Assembly: GCA_903825395.1 (NCBI GenBank)
Contig: CAIKAF010000013.1
Span: 1-64,000 of the forward strand
Direction of reading: 5' to 3'
Source: an uncultured Flavobacteriales bacterium
GTDB taxonomy: Bacteria > Bacteroidota > Bacteroidia > CAIKAF01
DNA length: 64,000 nucleotides
Below, piece by piece: positions 9,997 through 22,796 of this stretch (the first letter of the stretch is position 1; each line of letters opens with the position of its first letter). Below the pieces are notes generated by a model, which was given only the letters and a program-made list of their open reading frames with translations, made no database searches and was not told the origin of the DNA. The translations under genes and the position numbers were made by a program.

Positions 9997-10476
9997 TTAA
10001 GAAAAATAATGCCAGATGTTCTCATGAATAAAAGGCCGAATGTTCCCACCGTGCTTATGAATCTCTCGTACAATACTGCTGTTGATGTGGGCGGCACCGG
10101 TGGGTGAGGGAACAAAAATGGTTTCAATATCAGGCGATAAGGCCTTATTGGCCTCAGCAATTTGACGTTCATAGGCACTGTCTTTCTCATCGCGAATCCC
10201 CCGAATCAAAAAGCGGGCTCCTGCCCGTTCGGCCGCGTCAATGGTCATGCCTTCATAAATTACTACCTGCACTTCAGCCTGATCGCGGAACATGTCCTCC
10301 AGCATTTTTTTTCGTACTTCGGCCGACCAGGCATAGGATTTTTGGCTGTTCTGACCTATGCCAATAACCAGCTTAGAAAACAAGGGTAAAATGGCTTGGA
10401 CAATGGCAAAATGCCCCTTGGTAGGCGGGTCGAAACTTCCTGGAAAAAAAGCAACATGTCCGGTTGAAGTACTCAT
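9997..10476 (-). CDS. coaD: Pantetheine-phosphate adenylyltransferase
   Basis: FPGSFDPPTKGHFAIVQ, LIRGIRDEKDSAYERQIAEANKAL. Confidence 0.95.
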   Translation of the reverse strand: MSTSTGHVAFFPGSFDPPTKGHFAIVQAILPLFSKLVIGIGQNSQKSYAWSAEVRKKMLEDMFRDQAEVQVVIYEGMTIDAAERAGARFLIRGIRDEKDSAYERQIAEANKALSPDIETIFVPSPTGAAHINSSIVREIHKHGGNIRPFIHENIWHYFS

Positions 10477-11024
10477 ACTTGTTCTTCTGCACAAAAGTAG
10501 GAAAAATGGACATGACCGTATTTTTTGGTGTACATCCAGCCCGGAATTTCAGGGGTTTGCTTAGCCCAGTCTGGGCCATGTTCCAATACCAGCAGGCCAT
10601 CCGGTTTTAGCAATCCATTGGCTATGCACATCTGCGGCAATGCAAGGGCATCATTCAATGAAAATGGAGGATCCATAAAAATGAAATCATAGGCCGCTGT
10701 TCGGCCTTGGGCAAATTCAAAGGCATTGGCTTGAATGACCGAGGCATTTTTGATGTTCCATTGTTCCAATTGACGCTTGATGTGCTGAACGGACTTTGGA
10801 TTTTTATCTAAAAAATCAACCCGGGCAGCCCCTCTAGATAGCATTTCAAACCCAATGCTTCCTGTGCCGGAAAATAAATCAAGGCACTGAGCCATAGGCC
10901 AATCTACATGTGCCTGCAATACGTTAAATAAGGATTCTTTGGCGCGGTCGGTGGTAGGGCGAAGCTCCAACCCTTTGGGCAAGGACCACGTTCTTCCCTT
11001 TAGGGTGCCTGCAATGATTCTCAA
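10473..11024 (-). CDS. rsmD: 16S rRNA (guanine(966)-N(2))-methyltransferase
   Basis: MRIIAGTLKGR...RPTTDRAKESLFNVL, DLFSGTGSIGFEMLSRGA, DFIFMDPPF. Confidence 0.95.
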   Translation of the reverse strand: MRIIAGTLKGRTWSLPKGLELRPTTDRAKESLFNVLQAHVDWPMAQCLDLFSGTGSIGFEMLSRGAARVDFLDKNPKSVQHIKRQLEQWNIKNASVIQANAFEFAQGRTAAYDFIFMDPPFSLNDALALPQMCIANGLLKPDGLLVLEHGPDWAKQTPEIPGWMYTKKYGHVHFSYFCAEEQV

Positions 11025-11026
11025 GA

Positions 11027-11821
11027 TTAATTGCGCCAGCTGCCGTTGGTGTTCGGCTCGGTCATAGAACCCACCTGAATTAGGGAATCCATGCTGAACT
11101 TACCGTATTCCAACAACAAATCTTCTAGGAAAATACCATAATTGGTTGAGGCAGCGAAAACCGGAACTTCTAAACCCTCAGGAGTTTCAATGCGGCCTGC
11201 CTGAAGTAAAAATTCTTCACCGGTTGGTTTTCGCGTTTCAGGATCCATGGCAAATGGAACATAGCGTAATGAATCAATAGGAAAGGTTTCAATGTATTTT
11301 AAGCCTAAAATGGGCACCCAGATGGAATCAATTTTAACTCTACCTTGGGCCACCGCAAGGGTGTCATCAATGTTCCCATCAACTTTAACTACTACCGTCT
11401 TCCCATTTTTCAAAAAATCAATTAAATCTTCAAAACTATTGGTGTACTCACCCTTAACCTCTTTGTAGGCCAGCTGGGCTTCACGGATTTTTAAAAGTCT
11501 ATTTTTTATAATTGTTTCGCGTTCTACTTTAATTTCTTCAAAGCGAATGCTACGGCGAATGCTGTACACAATGCCACCCATAACCAACAGGGCCGGGATG
11601 AACAGCACTGCGGCATATTTTCTAACCCATGGCATACTCAGTTTTCCGGCTACCAATAAACCCCAAATAACGGAACCAAGCAGCATGAAAATTCCGGCGG
11701 TTAAATACCAAAACGATTGGAATTTGCCGGGATTTAAACCGGTTACCAACATAACAAAGCCAGCCAAAGCAAACAATCCGGGCAGCAATAACTTAGATAT
11801 CCAATATGAAAGATGTTTCAT
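11027..11821 (-). CDS. Hypothetical membrane protein
   Basis: Three N-terminal TM segments then soluble domain; co-directional with rsmD. Confidence 0.75.
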   Translation of the reverse strand: MKHLSYWISKLLLPGLFALAGFVMLVTGLNPGKFQSFWYLTAGIFMLLGSVIWGLLVAGKLSMPWVRKYAAVLFIPALLVMGGIVYSIRRSIRFEEIKVERETIIKNRLLKIREAQLAYKEVKGEYTNSFEDLIDFLKNGKTVVVKVDGNIDDTLAVAQGRVKIDSIWVPILGLKYIETFPIDSLRYVPFAMDPETRKPTGEEFLLQAGRIETPEGLEVPVFAASTNYGIFLEDLLLEYGKFSMDSLIQVGSMTEPNTNGSWRN

Positions 11822-11905
11822 GGTTCGATTTTTTGCAAGGCAAATCTAATAAAAAGAATGACGCTGCGGGGCGATTCTTTTGTTCAAAAGGCTTTTCGTT
11901 GAAGT

Positions 11906-12058
11906 CGGCCTGCGGCCCGGATAGAGCAGGGGTAGCGCGCAAAGGGGCAGGGTTTGGCCTGCGCCCCCGGGCAGAGCGACTTTAGGAGCTACTGCCCGGC
12001 GGCTGCAGGCCCACCCTGCCACTGCGTACTACCCGCGATAGCCGGAATTGCCGCCCAA
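11906..12058 (-). repeat. Structured intergenic element copy E2
   Basis: Core TAGCTCCTAAAGTCGC; stems CCGGGCAG/CTGCCCGG and GGCAGGGT/ACCCTGCC. Confidence 0.8.
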
Positions 12059-12133
12059 AAAATCCCTGAATTCATTAAATACAGACAACTTTTTACATGC
12101 CCATCTGTTTGAATTAGGTATTACCTTCGTGGC

Positions 12134-12328
12134 ATGAGCATTGGAATTGGACATTTGTATTTTGCGGCTGCATTCAGTGTGGTTTTTTTGCTGGCTACGG
12201 CCTGGCTGTACTGGAAAGATTTGAAGCAAATTCGACAGCATTACCGGCAGCTGACCGGCTTGGCTATTTTTCTGGCCGTAGGAATTTTACTGCTTGTGGT
12301 GATTAAACATTTTTCTCTTCATTCTTAA
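12134..12328 (+). CDS. Small membrane protein
   Basis: Two TM stretches; TACCTTCG box 4 nt before ATG; 6-nt gap to next gene. Confidence 0.7.
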   Translation: MSIGIGHLYFAAAFSVVFLLATAWLYWKDLKQIRQHYRQLTGLAIFLAVGILLLVVIKHFSLHS

Positions 12329-12334
12329 GTTTCT

Positions 12335-13540
12335 ATGAATCCACGCTGGATATTGGCCATGGTTTTCATGGCGTTTTGGATGTTTTCAGAGGTTTATTTA
12401 TTCCGCCTGCTCAGGCAATGGCCGTCACCTCAGTTTCGATCTTTGTTTTCTGTGCTCTGGTTTGGTCTGCCTGCTCTGCTGCTCATTCTGGCCTTCCTGC
12501 GCTCTGTTTTGCCCGGGTCGGTTTCGCTGTGGTCGGGCAATCTGCTGTTTATTGTAATGGTGTCGAAAATTGTTGCCTTTCTGTTGGTGGGCGGAATCCA
12601 TGTTTTTTACCTGTTCAAGCCAATTGAATCTGCGGCCACTGACCTTCAAGAAAGCCGAAGGGAATTTTTACGCCAATCCTTCGCCCTGGCTGCGGCCTTG
12701 CCCTTGTTTACCTTTTTATATGGCTTAATACGGACTTCTTCTGATTTTCAAGTTGTTAAGCACAAATTGCAACTGCCTAAATTCCCCAAAAAACTCCAAG
12801 GACTTAAGGTGGTTCAAATTTCCGATATCCACACCGGCTCGGTGCTTAGCGCATCAACCATGGAACGGATGGTGGAAGAGGTGATGGCTCAATCTCCAGA
12901 TTTAATTCTGTTTACCGGCGATTTGGTCAACAATACTACAGCGGAACTCCAGCCCTTTATCCCAATTTTATCCAAACTTTCAGCTCCGCTGGGCGTGCAT
13001 TCCGTGCTTGGAAATCACGATTACGGCGATTATTACCGGTGGCCGGATGCGGCTGCCCGGCAAGCCAATTTAGAAGCCATGTACGATGGGCATCGGCAAT
13101 TGGGATGGAACCTGCTGCTGAACAGGCACTTGCCCTTGTTTGAAGCCGAAGGCGAAGCCTTTTATTTGGCCGGGGTAGAAAACTGGGGAGCCCACCTGAA
13201 TTTCAAACGCTACGGAGATTTATCGCGGACGCTGCAAGGCATTCCCGAATCGGCCTGCATTCTGCTCATGTCTCACGATCCCTCGCATTGGGAAGCTGAA
13301 ATCATTCCACACCGCCGCGTGGCGCTGACCTTGTCGGGGCATACGCATGGGTTTCAGTTTGGCATTGAAATTCCGGGATTTCGCTGGAGTCCTTCGCAAT
13401 ATGTGTACAAACAATGGGCTGGATTGTACCGTCAGGGCGAGGCTCAATTGTATGTAAACCGCGGCACCGGCTGCATCGGTTACAGCGGTCGAGTGGGTAT
13501 TCGGCCTGAAATTACGATGCTGGAACTGCATTCGGCCTAG
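12335..13540 (+). CDS. Metallophosphoesterase (YkuE-like)
   Basis: VVQISDIHTGS, LFTGDLVNN, VLGNHDYGDY, LTLSGHTHGFQFG. Confidence 0.93.
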   Translation: MNPRWILAMVFMAFWMFSEVYLFRLLRQWPSPQFRSLFSVLWFGLPALLLILAFLRSVLPGSVSLWSGNLLFIVMVSKIVAFLLVGGIHVFYLFKPIESAATDLQESRREFLRQSFALAAALPLFTFLYGLIRTSSDFQVVKHKLQLPKFPKKLQGLKVVQISDIHTGSVLSASTMERMVEEVMAQSPDLILFTGDLVNNTTAELQPFIPILSKLSAPLGVHSVLGNHDYGDYYRWPDAAARQANLEAMYDGHRQLGWNLLLNRHLPLFEAEGEAFYLAGVENWGAHLNFKRYGDLSRTLQGIPESACILLMSHDPSHWEAEIIPHRRVALTLSGHTHGFQFGIEIPGFRWSPSQYVYKQWAGLYRQGEAQLYVNRGTGCIGYSGRVGIRPEITMLELHSA

Positions 13541-13559
13541 GTTTAGTTTTTCATTTTTT

Positions 13560-13711
13560 GGGGCGGGTAACCGGGCTTTCACCGCTAGTCCGCGGTGGCC
13601 GGACGGGCTGGCAGCGGGCTGCGGTGGCTCCTAAAGTCGCCTCCTCGCCACGCGCCAGCTGCCGCCGGCCCCCTTGCGGGCAAGCCGGTTCAATCCCGCC
13701 CGCGGGCGGCA
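13560..13711 (+). repeat. Structured intergenic element copy E3
   Basis: Core GGTGGCTCCTAAAGTCGCC at 13623-13641; GGCGGG/CCCGCC outer stem; begins 20 nt after 13540 stop. Confidence 0.87.
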
Positions 13712-13751
13712 CAAAACTAAAATCCCTGGTATTGAACCCTAAAAATTGGTC

Positions 13752-14588
13752 CTAAGAAAACCACAAAATGGCCAACAAGCCCGAAAGTCCCAACATCAGC
13801 GAAATCCAGTCGGTAGAACTGGGCCGTTCCTTAAAGAAGGCCACACCCGCTAAAAAGGTGAGGGCAATCACGCCCATGTTGTTGACCGGAAAAAAGGTGG
13901 CACCCGATAAGAATTTCGATTCTAAGGTGCCCAACAGGAAATACAAAGAACCATAGTTTATCAAGCCCAAAATCAATCCCAATCCCAATACCATGGGCTG
14001 ATTTAAGCTGTTTAATTCCTTTCTGGATTGGAATAGTGCAGTGGCCGCTGCAAAGCCAAAAATAAAGGTGAACAGGGCTTCTTTGAATTCAGGAGCTACC
14101 CACTCCGGCCTTCCATGCAAGGCAATTAGGGTGTCTACCAAGCCGGTAGATAAAAATACGGTGAGGGGAAGCAACCAAGATTTGGCCGATTCACGGTTCA
14201 AGAAAAAGGGCAATAAGACCGAAGTCAATACCAAAGCTATCCCAATCCATTGCAAGGGGTTCGGCCATTCGCCGAACAACAAGCTGAAGGCTAAAATGGG
14301 CCATACCATACTTAATTTCGATGCGGTAGCCGTTGACCCGATGCCGGCTGTATTGGTGGAATGCGCGATAACCTGAAAAACAACCATAAATAACAGGCCC
14401 AGCAAGGCTGAACTTAGCATCCACCATTCAAACCCCGGCCAAGTACTGGTGATTACTACGCTAAATGCAAAGGAAACGATGTAGTTTACAAACAACACTG
14501 GAGCCATAGGTAACCCCTTTTGGCCGGCAAGACGAAATAAAATGAAAATGGAAGAATAACAGGCAATGCTGCCAAGTAACCAGGTCAT
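13752..14588 (-). CDS. EamA/DMT-family transporter-like membrane protein
   Basis: About ten TM helices with duplicated half architecture. Confidence 0.75.
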   Translation of the reverse strand: MTWLLGSIACYSSIFILFRLAGQKGLPMAPVLFVNYIVSFAFSVVITSTWPGFEWWMLSSALLGLLFMVVFQVIAHSTNTAGIGSTATASKLSMVWPILAFSLLFGEWPNPLQWIGIALVLTSVLLPFFLNRESAKSWLLPLTVFLSTGLVDTLIALHGRPEWVAPEFKEALFTFIFGFAAATALFQSRKELNSLNQPMVLGLGLILGLINYGSLYFLLGTLESKFLSGATFFPVNNMGVIALTFLAGVAFFKERPSSTDWISLMLGLSGLLAILWFS

Positions 14589-15610
14589 AGTTGATGTTTT
14601 TGTGGTTGGTAAACAAATACAGTATCGTTTCCTAAAGGAATGGTTTTAATCAGTTTGGCGGTGGAAGGTAGGAGGGGGGCAGGTAGGTTTCCACCGCTCA
14701 GGTGAGGATGGTGCACAATCCGATGGATTTCGTCCCAGCGGTTCAAATCTATGAATGCCTGCTGTGTTGTAGGCCCTCCTTCAACCAAAACCGAATTTCC
14801 GGCCTGTTGCCGGAGGATTGACCAGACTTCTTCGAAGTCGCTGTGTTGAATTTCCAAGGCGTCGGGATGAGCTCGGAATCGGAAAGGAGCCTCGGGCGCC
14901 GGCCGAGTCCACCACACCACAGGCCGCGGTGAAGGTCCTGAACTGAATCTTACATTCAGTTGAGGGTCATCGCAAAGAATGGTATTGCCCCCCACCAAAA
15001 TTAGCTCATGCTGTGCTCTCAGCATATGCCCGTACACCAGAGCGGTCTGTCCGGAAATCATAAGGCGGGAATTCGGAGATCCATCTGTTCTTCCTACCAT
15101 TCCCTGGGAGGTTTCAGCCCATTTCAATGTGATAAACGGGCGTTGTTGTTGGCGCTGAGTGAAAAAATGGCGGTTTAAGTATTTGTTTTCGGCATCCAAG
15201 CATCCGCATTCTACAGCAATTCCTGCTTCGGCAAGTTTTTTCAATCCACTTCCCGCCACTCGAACATCGGGGTCAACCGAGGCGACGACCACCCGATTTG
15301 GGCGGAGTTGAATCAACAAATCCGTACACGGCGGAGTCTTTCCTTGATGGGTGCAGGGTTCCAACGAAACATAAACGGTGCAGCCTTCCAATGTGGTAGG
15401 ACTACCTGCCTGTTTCCAGGCTTCTACTTCCGCATGGTTGCCTCCAAATTTTCGATGAAATCCTTCGGCCAGAAGCCGGCCATCCGAAACCAGTACGCAG
15501 CCCACCATTGGATTGCTTCGTACGCCCTGCTTTGCTTTTTCAGCCAAAGCAAGACAGCGCCGCATCCAAATTAAATCCTCTTCTGCCCAAGCGGCCTTCG
15601 TGAATTCCAT
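14585..15610 (-). CDS. ribD: Bifunctional riboflavin biosynthesis deaminase/reductase
   Basis: MRRCLALAEKAKQGVRSNPMVGCVLV, FHRKFGGNHAEVEAW, VSLEPCTHQGKTPPCTDLLI; C-terminal reductase domain. Confidence 0.95.
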   Translation of the reverse strand: MEFTKAAWAEEDLIWMRRCLALAEKAKQGVRSNPMVGCVLVSDGRLLAEGFHRKFGGNHAEVEAWKQAGSPTTLEGCTVYVSLEPCTHQGKTPPCTDLLIQLRPNRVVVASVDPDVRVAGSGLKKLAEAGIAVECGCLDAENKYLNRHFFTQRQQQRPFITLKWAETSQGMVGRTDGSPNSRLMISGQTALVYGHMLRAQHELILVGGNTILCDDPQLNVRFSSGPSPRPVVWWTRPAPEAPFRFRAHPDALEIQHSDFEEVWSILRQQAGNSVLVEGGPTTQQAFIDLNRWDEIHRIVHHPHLSGGNLPAPLLPSTAKLIKTIPLGNDTVFVYQPQKHQL

Positions 15611-15684
15611 GTTCAAAAGTAATGTTCTTTCTGCCTTATCGCCCCAAATGAAAGGAGTATATTTGCGCCAATTTTCATTCAAGT

Positions 15685-16452
15685 ATGTCACGACTTCTTT
15701 TTTTTATCCTAGGTTTTGGTTTTCTAAATGGCCTTTGGGCCAATTCCACCGATACTACCGCAGCGAAAGATACCCTGCGGGTTAAGTATATGGTTTCCAG
15801 TGATTTTTCAATTACGGCGGGTAACCTTTCTTCCATAAATACCCTAAACCAAGGAAAATTGAATTTGGAAAAACGGGTGTTTGCCCTTAAAAATGTGGTT
15901 CAGTATCGTTATGGCATCATTGATTCAATTACCAATGCCAATGAATTTTCGGCTACATCTTCGCTGTCGTTGTTTCCGTTAAAACGGGTTTCTGGCTTTG
16001 TGAATGGTGGTTTTGAATCTTCTTTATTAAGGGCGTTTCAAGCCCGGGCCTTGAGCGGTGCCGGGGTAAGTTTTCGCATGTTTAATAAACCCAAGAACAA
16101 ATTGGAACCCTTTGTGAATTTGTCCTATGAATACACCATGTTCAACGATTCTATCGTTGTAAATAATGTAAAGCAATTGGATCTGCAAACGGTGGGTATG
16201 GTTGTTGGTTGGACCGGCAACCACAAATTTTTTAAAAATGATGTTACTGTGGTGCATGCCGCCAAATTTCAGCAATCCTTGACAAATACATCCAACTTTA
16301 GGTTTGATGGGAATCTCAACATTACAATTCCCCTGTTTTCTATTTTCTCCTTCAGAACAGGCGCTCAGGTTACCTACGAAAATATTGTCATAAGTACGCG
16401 AAAGAATCTCGATTTCTTGTGGACCTTCGGAATTTCAATGAGTAATTTTTAA
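15685..16452 (+). CDS. DUF481-like outer-membrane beta-barrel protein
   Basis: Signal peptide, alternating beta pattern, aromatic C-terminus SMSNF. Confidence 0.7.
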   Translation: MSRLLFFILGFGFLNGLWANSTDTTAAKDTLRVKYMVSSDFSITAGNLSSINTLNQGKLNLEKRVFALKNVVQYRYGIIDSITNANEFSATSSLSLFPLKRVSGFVNGGFESSLLRAFQARALSGAGVSFRMFNKPKNKLEPFVNLSYEYTMFNDSIVVNNVKQLDLQTVGMVVGWTGNHKFFKNDVTVVHAAKFQQSLTNTSNFRFDGNLNITIPLFSIFSFRTGAQVTYENIVISTRKNLDFLWTFGISMSNF

Positions 16453-16462
16453 TGGAATACCT

Positions 16463-19781
<3,319 letters not shown>

Positions 19782-20377
19782 GCTTTCGAATTCTGGGACG
19801 GCGCACCTGGGTTGGTTTTTCATGTTTTCCTCCCACAAAACTGTACCGTTGACTCAACCGAAATGCCATGGATTGGATTTTAATCACCCGATTCAATACA
19901 TCTGTTTTATACATGTCGGGTATATATTGCCGTTGGTCCAATACTTCTTCCAATGCCAGCCACAAATACCAAAGCCCAACCTCAATTTCAATGCCGGATC
20001 TGGCCTTCAATAAGTTGCTTTGAATGTTCATTAGTTCTTCCACCAAATGAGGCGGCAGAGATGACTCGACCGATGAAATTTCTATCCCAAGCCATCGAAT
20101 TTCCGCTCCTAGAGCAATGACAATGTTTCCCATGCTTCAAATGTAGGCCTGGGGTTGAGGATTAGTCGTTTGCTACACGTTTAATAAACGTTTGCATAAC
20201 GGGTAATCATCGCTTTGCCTGTCAATGAAAGGGGTACAAACCAAACCCGAATCTACCTTGTTTGTGCTATACTTTAAAACTAAATCAACGGAGAAGCTGC
20301 TGAAGTTAAAGGGTATATTGTCTAGGATCTAAGCAATAATTCAAAATGTGGAAGGCTTTAAATTCGCCTAAATTCCC

Positions 20378-21478
20378 TTATACATTAAACCTGAAATGCA
20401 TAACATCTCCATCGGCTACGATGTACTCTTTGCCTTCCACCCTTAGTTTTCCATGATCGCGGGCAGCAGATTCTGAACCGTAGGTCGAATAATCACCAAA
20501 GGCAATGACCTCTGCCCGAATAAATCCCCGCTCAAAATCGGTATGAATTACGCCTGCAGCCTGAGGTGCAGTCATGCCTTTCCGGATGGTCCAAGCTCTT
20601 ACTTCTTTTTCCCCGGCTGTAAAGTAGGTTTGTAAATTCAATAAACGATAGGCTGCCAAAATCAGTTTTGAAACCCCAGGCTCCTCAAGTCCAAGGTCAT
20701 TCAAAAACATGGAGCGCTCCTCATAGGTTTCCAAGGTGGCTATTTCCGCTTCAATGGCTACCGCAACGACGAGCACTTCCGCTTTTTCTGCTGCCAGCAC
20801 TAAGGCTACCTTTTGGCTGAGATCGTTGCCTGTTTTGGCATTGCTTTCTTCAACATTGCACACATACAAAACAGGCTTTTGAGTCAATAAAAACAAGGAC
20901 TGTACAAATTCCATTTCCTCTTCATTCCAATCCAGCAAACGGGCCGATTTTCCTTCTCCCAAATGGCTTTTCAATCGCTGCAATACCTCATACTTCTTTT
21001 TGGCGTCTTTATCTTGCCCCACCTTTGCGATTTTTTCTACCCTGGCCATTTGTTTTTCAACGGTTTCCAGGTCTTTCAGTTGAAGTTCGGTATCGATCAC
21101 TTCTTTATCGCGGATGGGATCTACTGACCCATCTACATGGGTAATGTTATCATCTTGAAAACACCGCAATACATGAATGATGGCATCGCATTCGCGGATG
21201 TTACCTAAAAATTGATTGCCAAGCCCTTCGCCCTGCGATGCTCCTTTTACTAAGCCCGCAATATCTACGATTTCTACGGTGGTAGGCACTATTTGCTTGG
21301 GATTGACCAACTCTGCCAGGCGCTGCAACCGCTCGTCAGGAACTGTAATGGTGCCTACGTTTGGCTCAATGGTGCAAAACGGAAAATTGGCTGCTTGAGC
21401 CTTCGCATTTGATAAGCAGTTAAACAAGGTGGATTTCCCTACATTGGGCAATCCTACAATTCCACATTTTAAGGCCAT
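20378..21478 (-). CDS. ychF: Redox-regulated ATPase/GTPase YchF
   Basis: MALKCGIVGLPNVGKSTLFNCLSNAKAQAANFPFCTIEPNVG. Confidence 0.97.
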   Translation of the reverse strand: MALKCGIVGLPNVGKSTLFNCLSNAKAQAANFPFCTIEPNVGTITVPDERLQRLAELVNPKQIVPTTVEIVDIAGLVKGASQGEGLGNQFLGNIRECDAIIHVLRCFQDDNITHVDGSVDPIRDKEVIDTELQLKDLETVEKQMARVEKIAKVGQDKDAKKKYEVLQRLKSHLGEGKSARLLDWNEEEMEFVQSLFLLTQKPVLYVCNVEESNAKTGNDLSQKVALVLAAEKAEVLVVAVAIEAEIATLETYEERSMFLNDLGLEEPGVSKLILAAYRLLNLQTYFTAGEKEVRAWTIRKGMTAPQAAGVIHTDFERGFIRAEVIAFGDYSTYGSESAARDHGKLRVEGKEYIVADGDVMHFRFNV

Positions 21479-21522
21479 ACCTGAAAGTTAGGCCGCAAAG
21501 ATAGCAAGCTTTTCGGGCTTTG

Positions 21523-21981
21523 TCAGAGAAATATTTGCCGAGCTTTCCGATAGTAGGGCAGGCGTTCCTGATATAAGGCCATGAGCTCTTCTTGGCTTTT
21601 TCCATACGCCAGTGGCCGATTTACGTCCTTCGAAATAAATTCAATTAGGCGCTGAACATCGGCCTTAATCCAAGCTGTCCACCCATTGGTATTCATCCAT
21701 TCCATGGCTCCCTGCTGGCAGGGCGTGCCACCTCCAGTTGCGATTATGGTTCGATCAAACAACGCCGATTGCATGAGTTGCTGCCATTCTAGTTTTCGGA
21801 ATTCGGCCTCACCTTTTTTGGCAATCAGTTCAGAAATGGGCATTCCTGCCGCTTGTTCCACCAAGTTATCCAAATCCACAAATTGATAGTTCAACAGGGA
21901 TGCCATTTCTCTGCCCCGTTGGGTTTTTCCGGCACCCATAAATCCAACAACATAAATCCGGGGATGTACTCGCAGGTTCAT
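21523..21981 (-). CDS. aroK: Shikimate kinase
   Basis: VGFMGAGKTQRGREMAS, FVDLDNLVEQAAGMPISELIAKKGEAEFRKLE, IATGGGTP. Confidence 0.92.
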   Translation of the reverse strand: MNLRVHPRIYVVGFMGAGKTQRGREMASLLNYQFVDLDNLVEQAAGMPISELIAKKGEAEFRKLEWQQLMQSALFDRTIIATGGGTPCQQGAMEWMNTNGWTAWIKADVQRLIEFISKDVNRPLAYGKSQEELMALYQERLPYYRKARQIFL

Positions 21982-22796
21982 TATACGGCAACATTATGGG
22001 TACGAAGCGCCTCATTTAAACTGGTCTTCCGATCGGTACTTTGGCTGCGCTTTCCTATGATTAATGCACAGGGCACCTGATAGGTTCCTGCCGCAAAGGT
22101 TTTAGGAAGGCTTCCAGGAATTACCACCGATGAAGGTGGAATCCAGCCTTTGTATTCTTTGGCTTGCTCTTCTGTAACATCAATGATTCGGGTTGAGGCG
22201 GTCAGGACTACATTGGCGCCCAACACCGCTTCTTTTCCTACACGAACTCCTTCTACTACAATGCAGCGGGATCCTATAAACGCCCCATCTTCAATGACAA
22301 CCGGCGCAGCCTGAACTGGCTCTAAAACCCCTCCAATACCCACTCCGCCACTCAAATGAACATCTTTCCCAATCTGAGCACAGCTGCCTACGGTGGCCCA
22401 AGTATCCACCATGCTTCCTGAATCTACGTAGGCGCCAATATTGACGTACGAAGGCATGAGAATCACGCCTGGAGCCAAATAGGCGCCATAGCGGGCAACG
22501 GCATGTGGGACTACACGAACACCCAATTTTTCATATCCGCTTTTCAGGGCCATTTTGTCGTAAAATTCCATCGGGCCGGCTTGCCATGTTTCCATGCTAC
22601 GGGTTGGAAAGTACAGAATAACGGCTTTTTTGACCCAATCGTTTACCTGCCAGTCTCCGTTTTCTAAAGGTTGGGCTACGCGTAGGCGCCCCTTATCCAA
22701 TTCTTCGATGGTTTCTTCTATGGCCTCTACGGTTGTTTTTTCGTTTAGAAGTGCCCGGTTCTCCCAGGCAGATTCAATGATTTCAGCTGTTTTCAT
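21981..22796 (-). CDS. dapD: Tetrahydrodipicolinate N-succinyltransferase
   Basis: Left-handed beta-helix; RVVPHAVARYGAYLAPGVILMPSYVNIGAYVDSGSMVDTWATVGSCAQIG. Confidence 0.96.
   Translation of the reverse strand: MKTAEIIESAWENRALLNEKTTVEAIEETIEELDKGRLRVAQPLENGDWQVNDWVKKAVILYFPTRSMETWQAGPMEFYDKMALKSGYEKLGVRVVPHAVARYGAYLAPGVILMPSYVNIGAYVDSGSMVDTWATVGSCAQIGKDVHLSGGVGIGGVLEPVQAAPVVIEDGAFIGSRCIVVEGVRVGKEAVLGANVVLTASTRIIDVTEEQAKEYKGWIPPSSVVIPGSLPKTFAAGTYQVPCALIIGKRSQSTDRKTSLNEALRTHNVAV

Noticed and set aside
13560-13711. Integron attC site interpretation of the hairpin family
   Set aside because: No R/L core boxes (GTTRRRY / RYYYAAC) at the feet, no integrase or cassette array in the window
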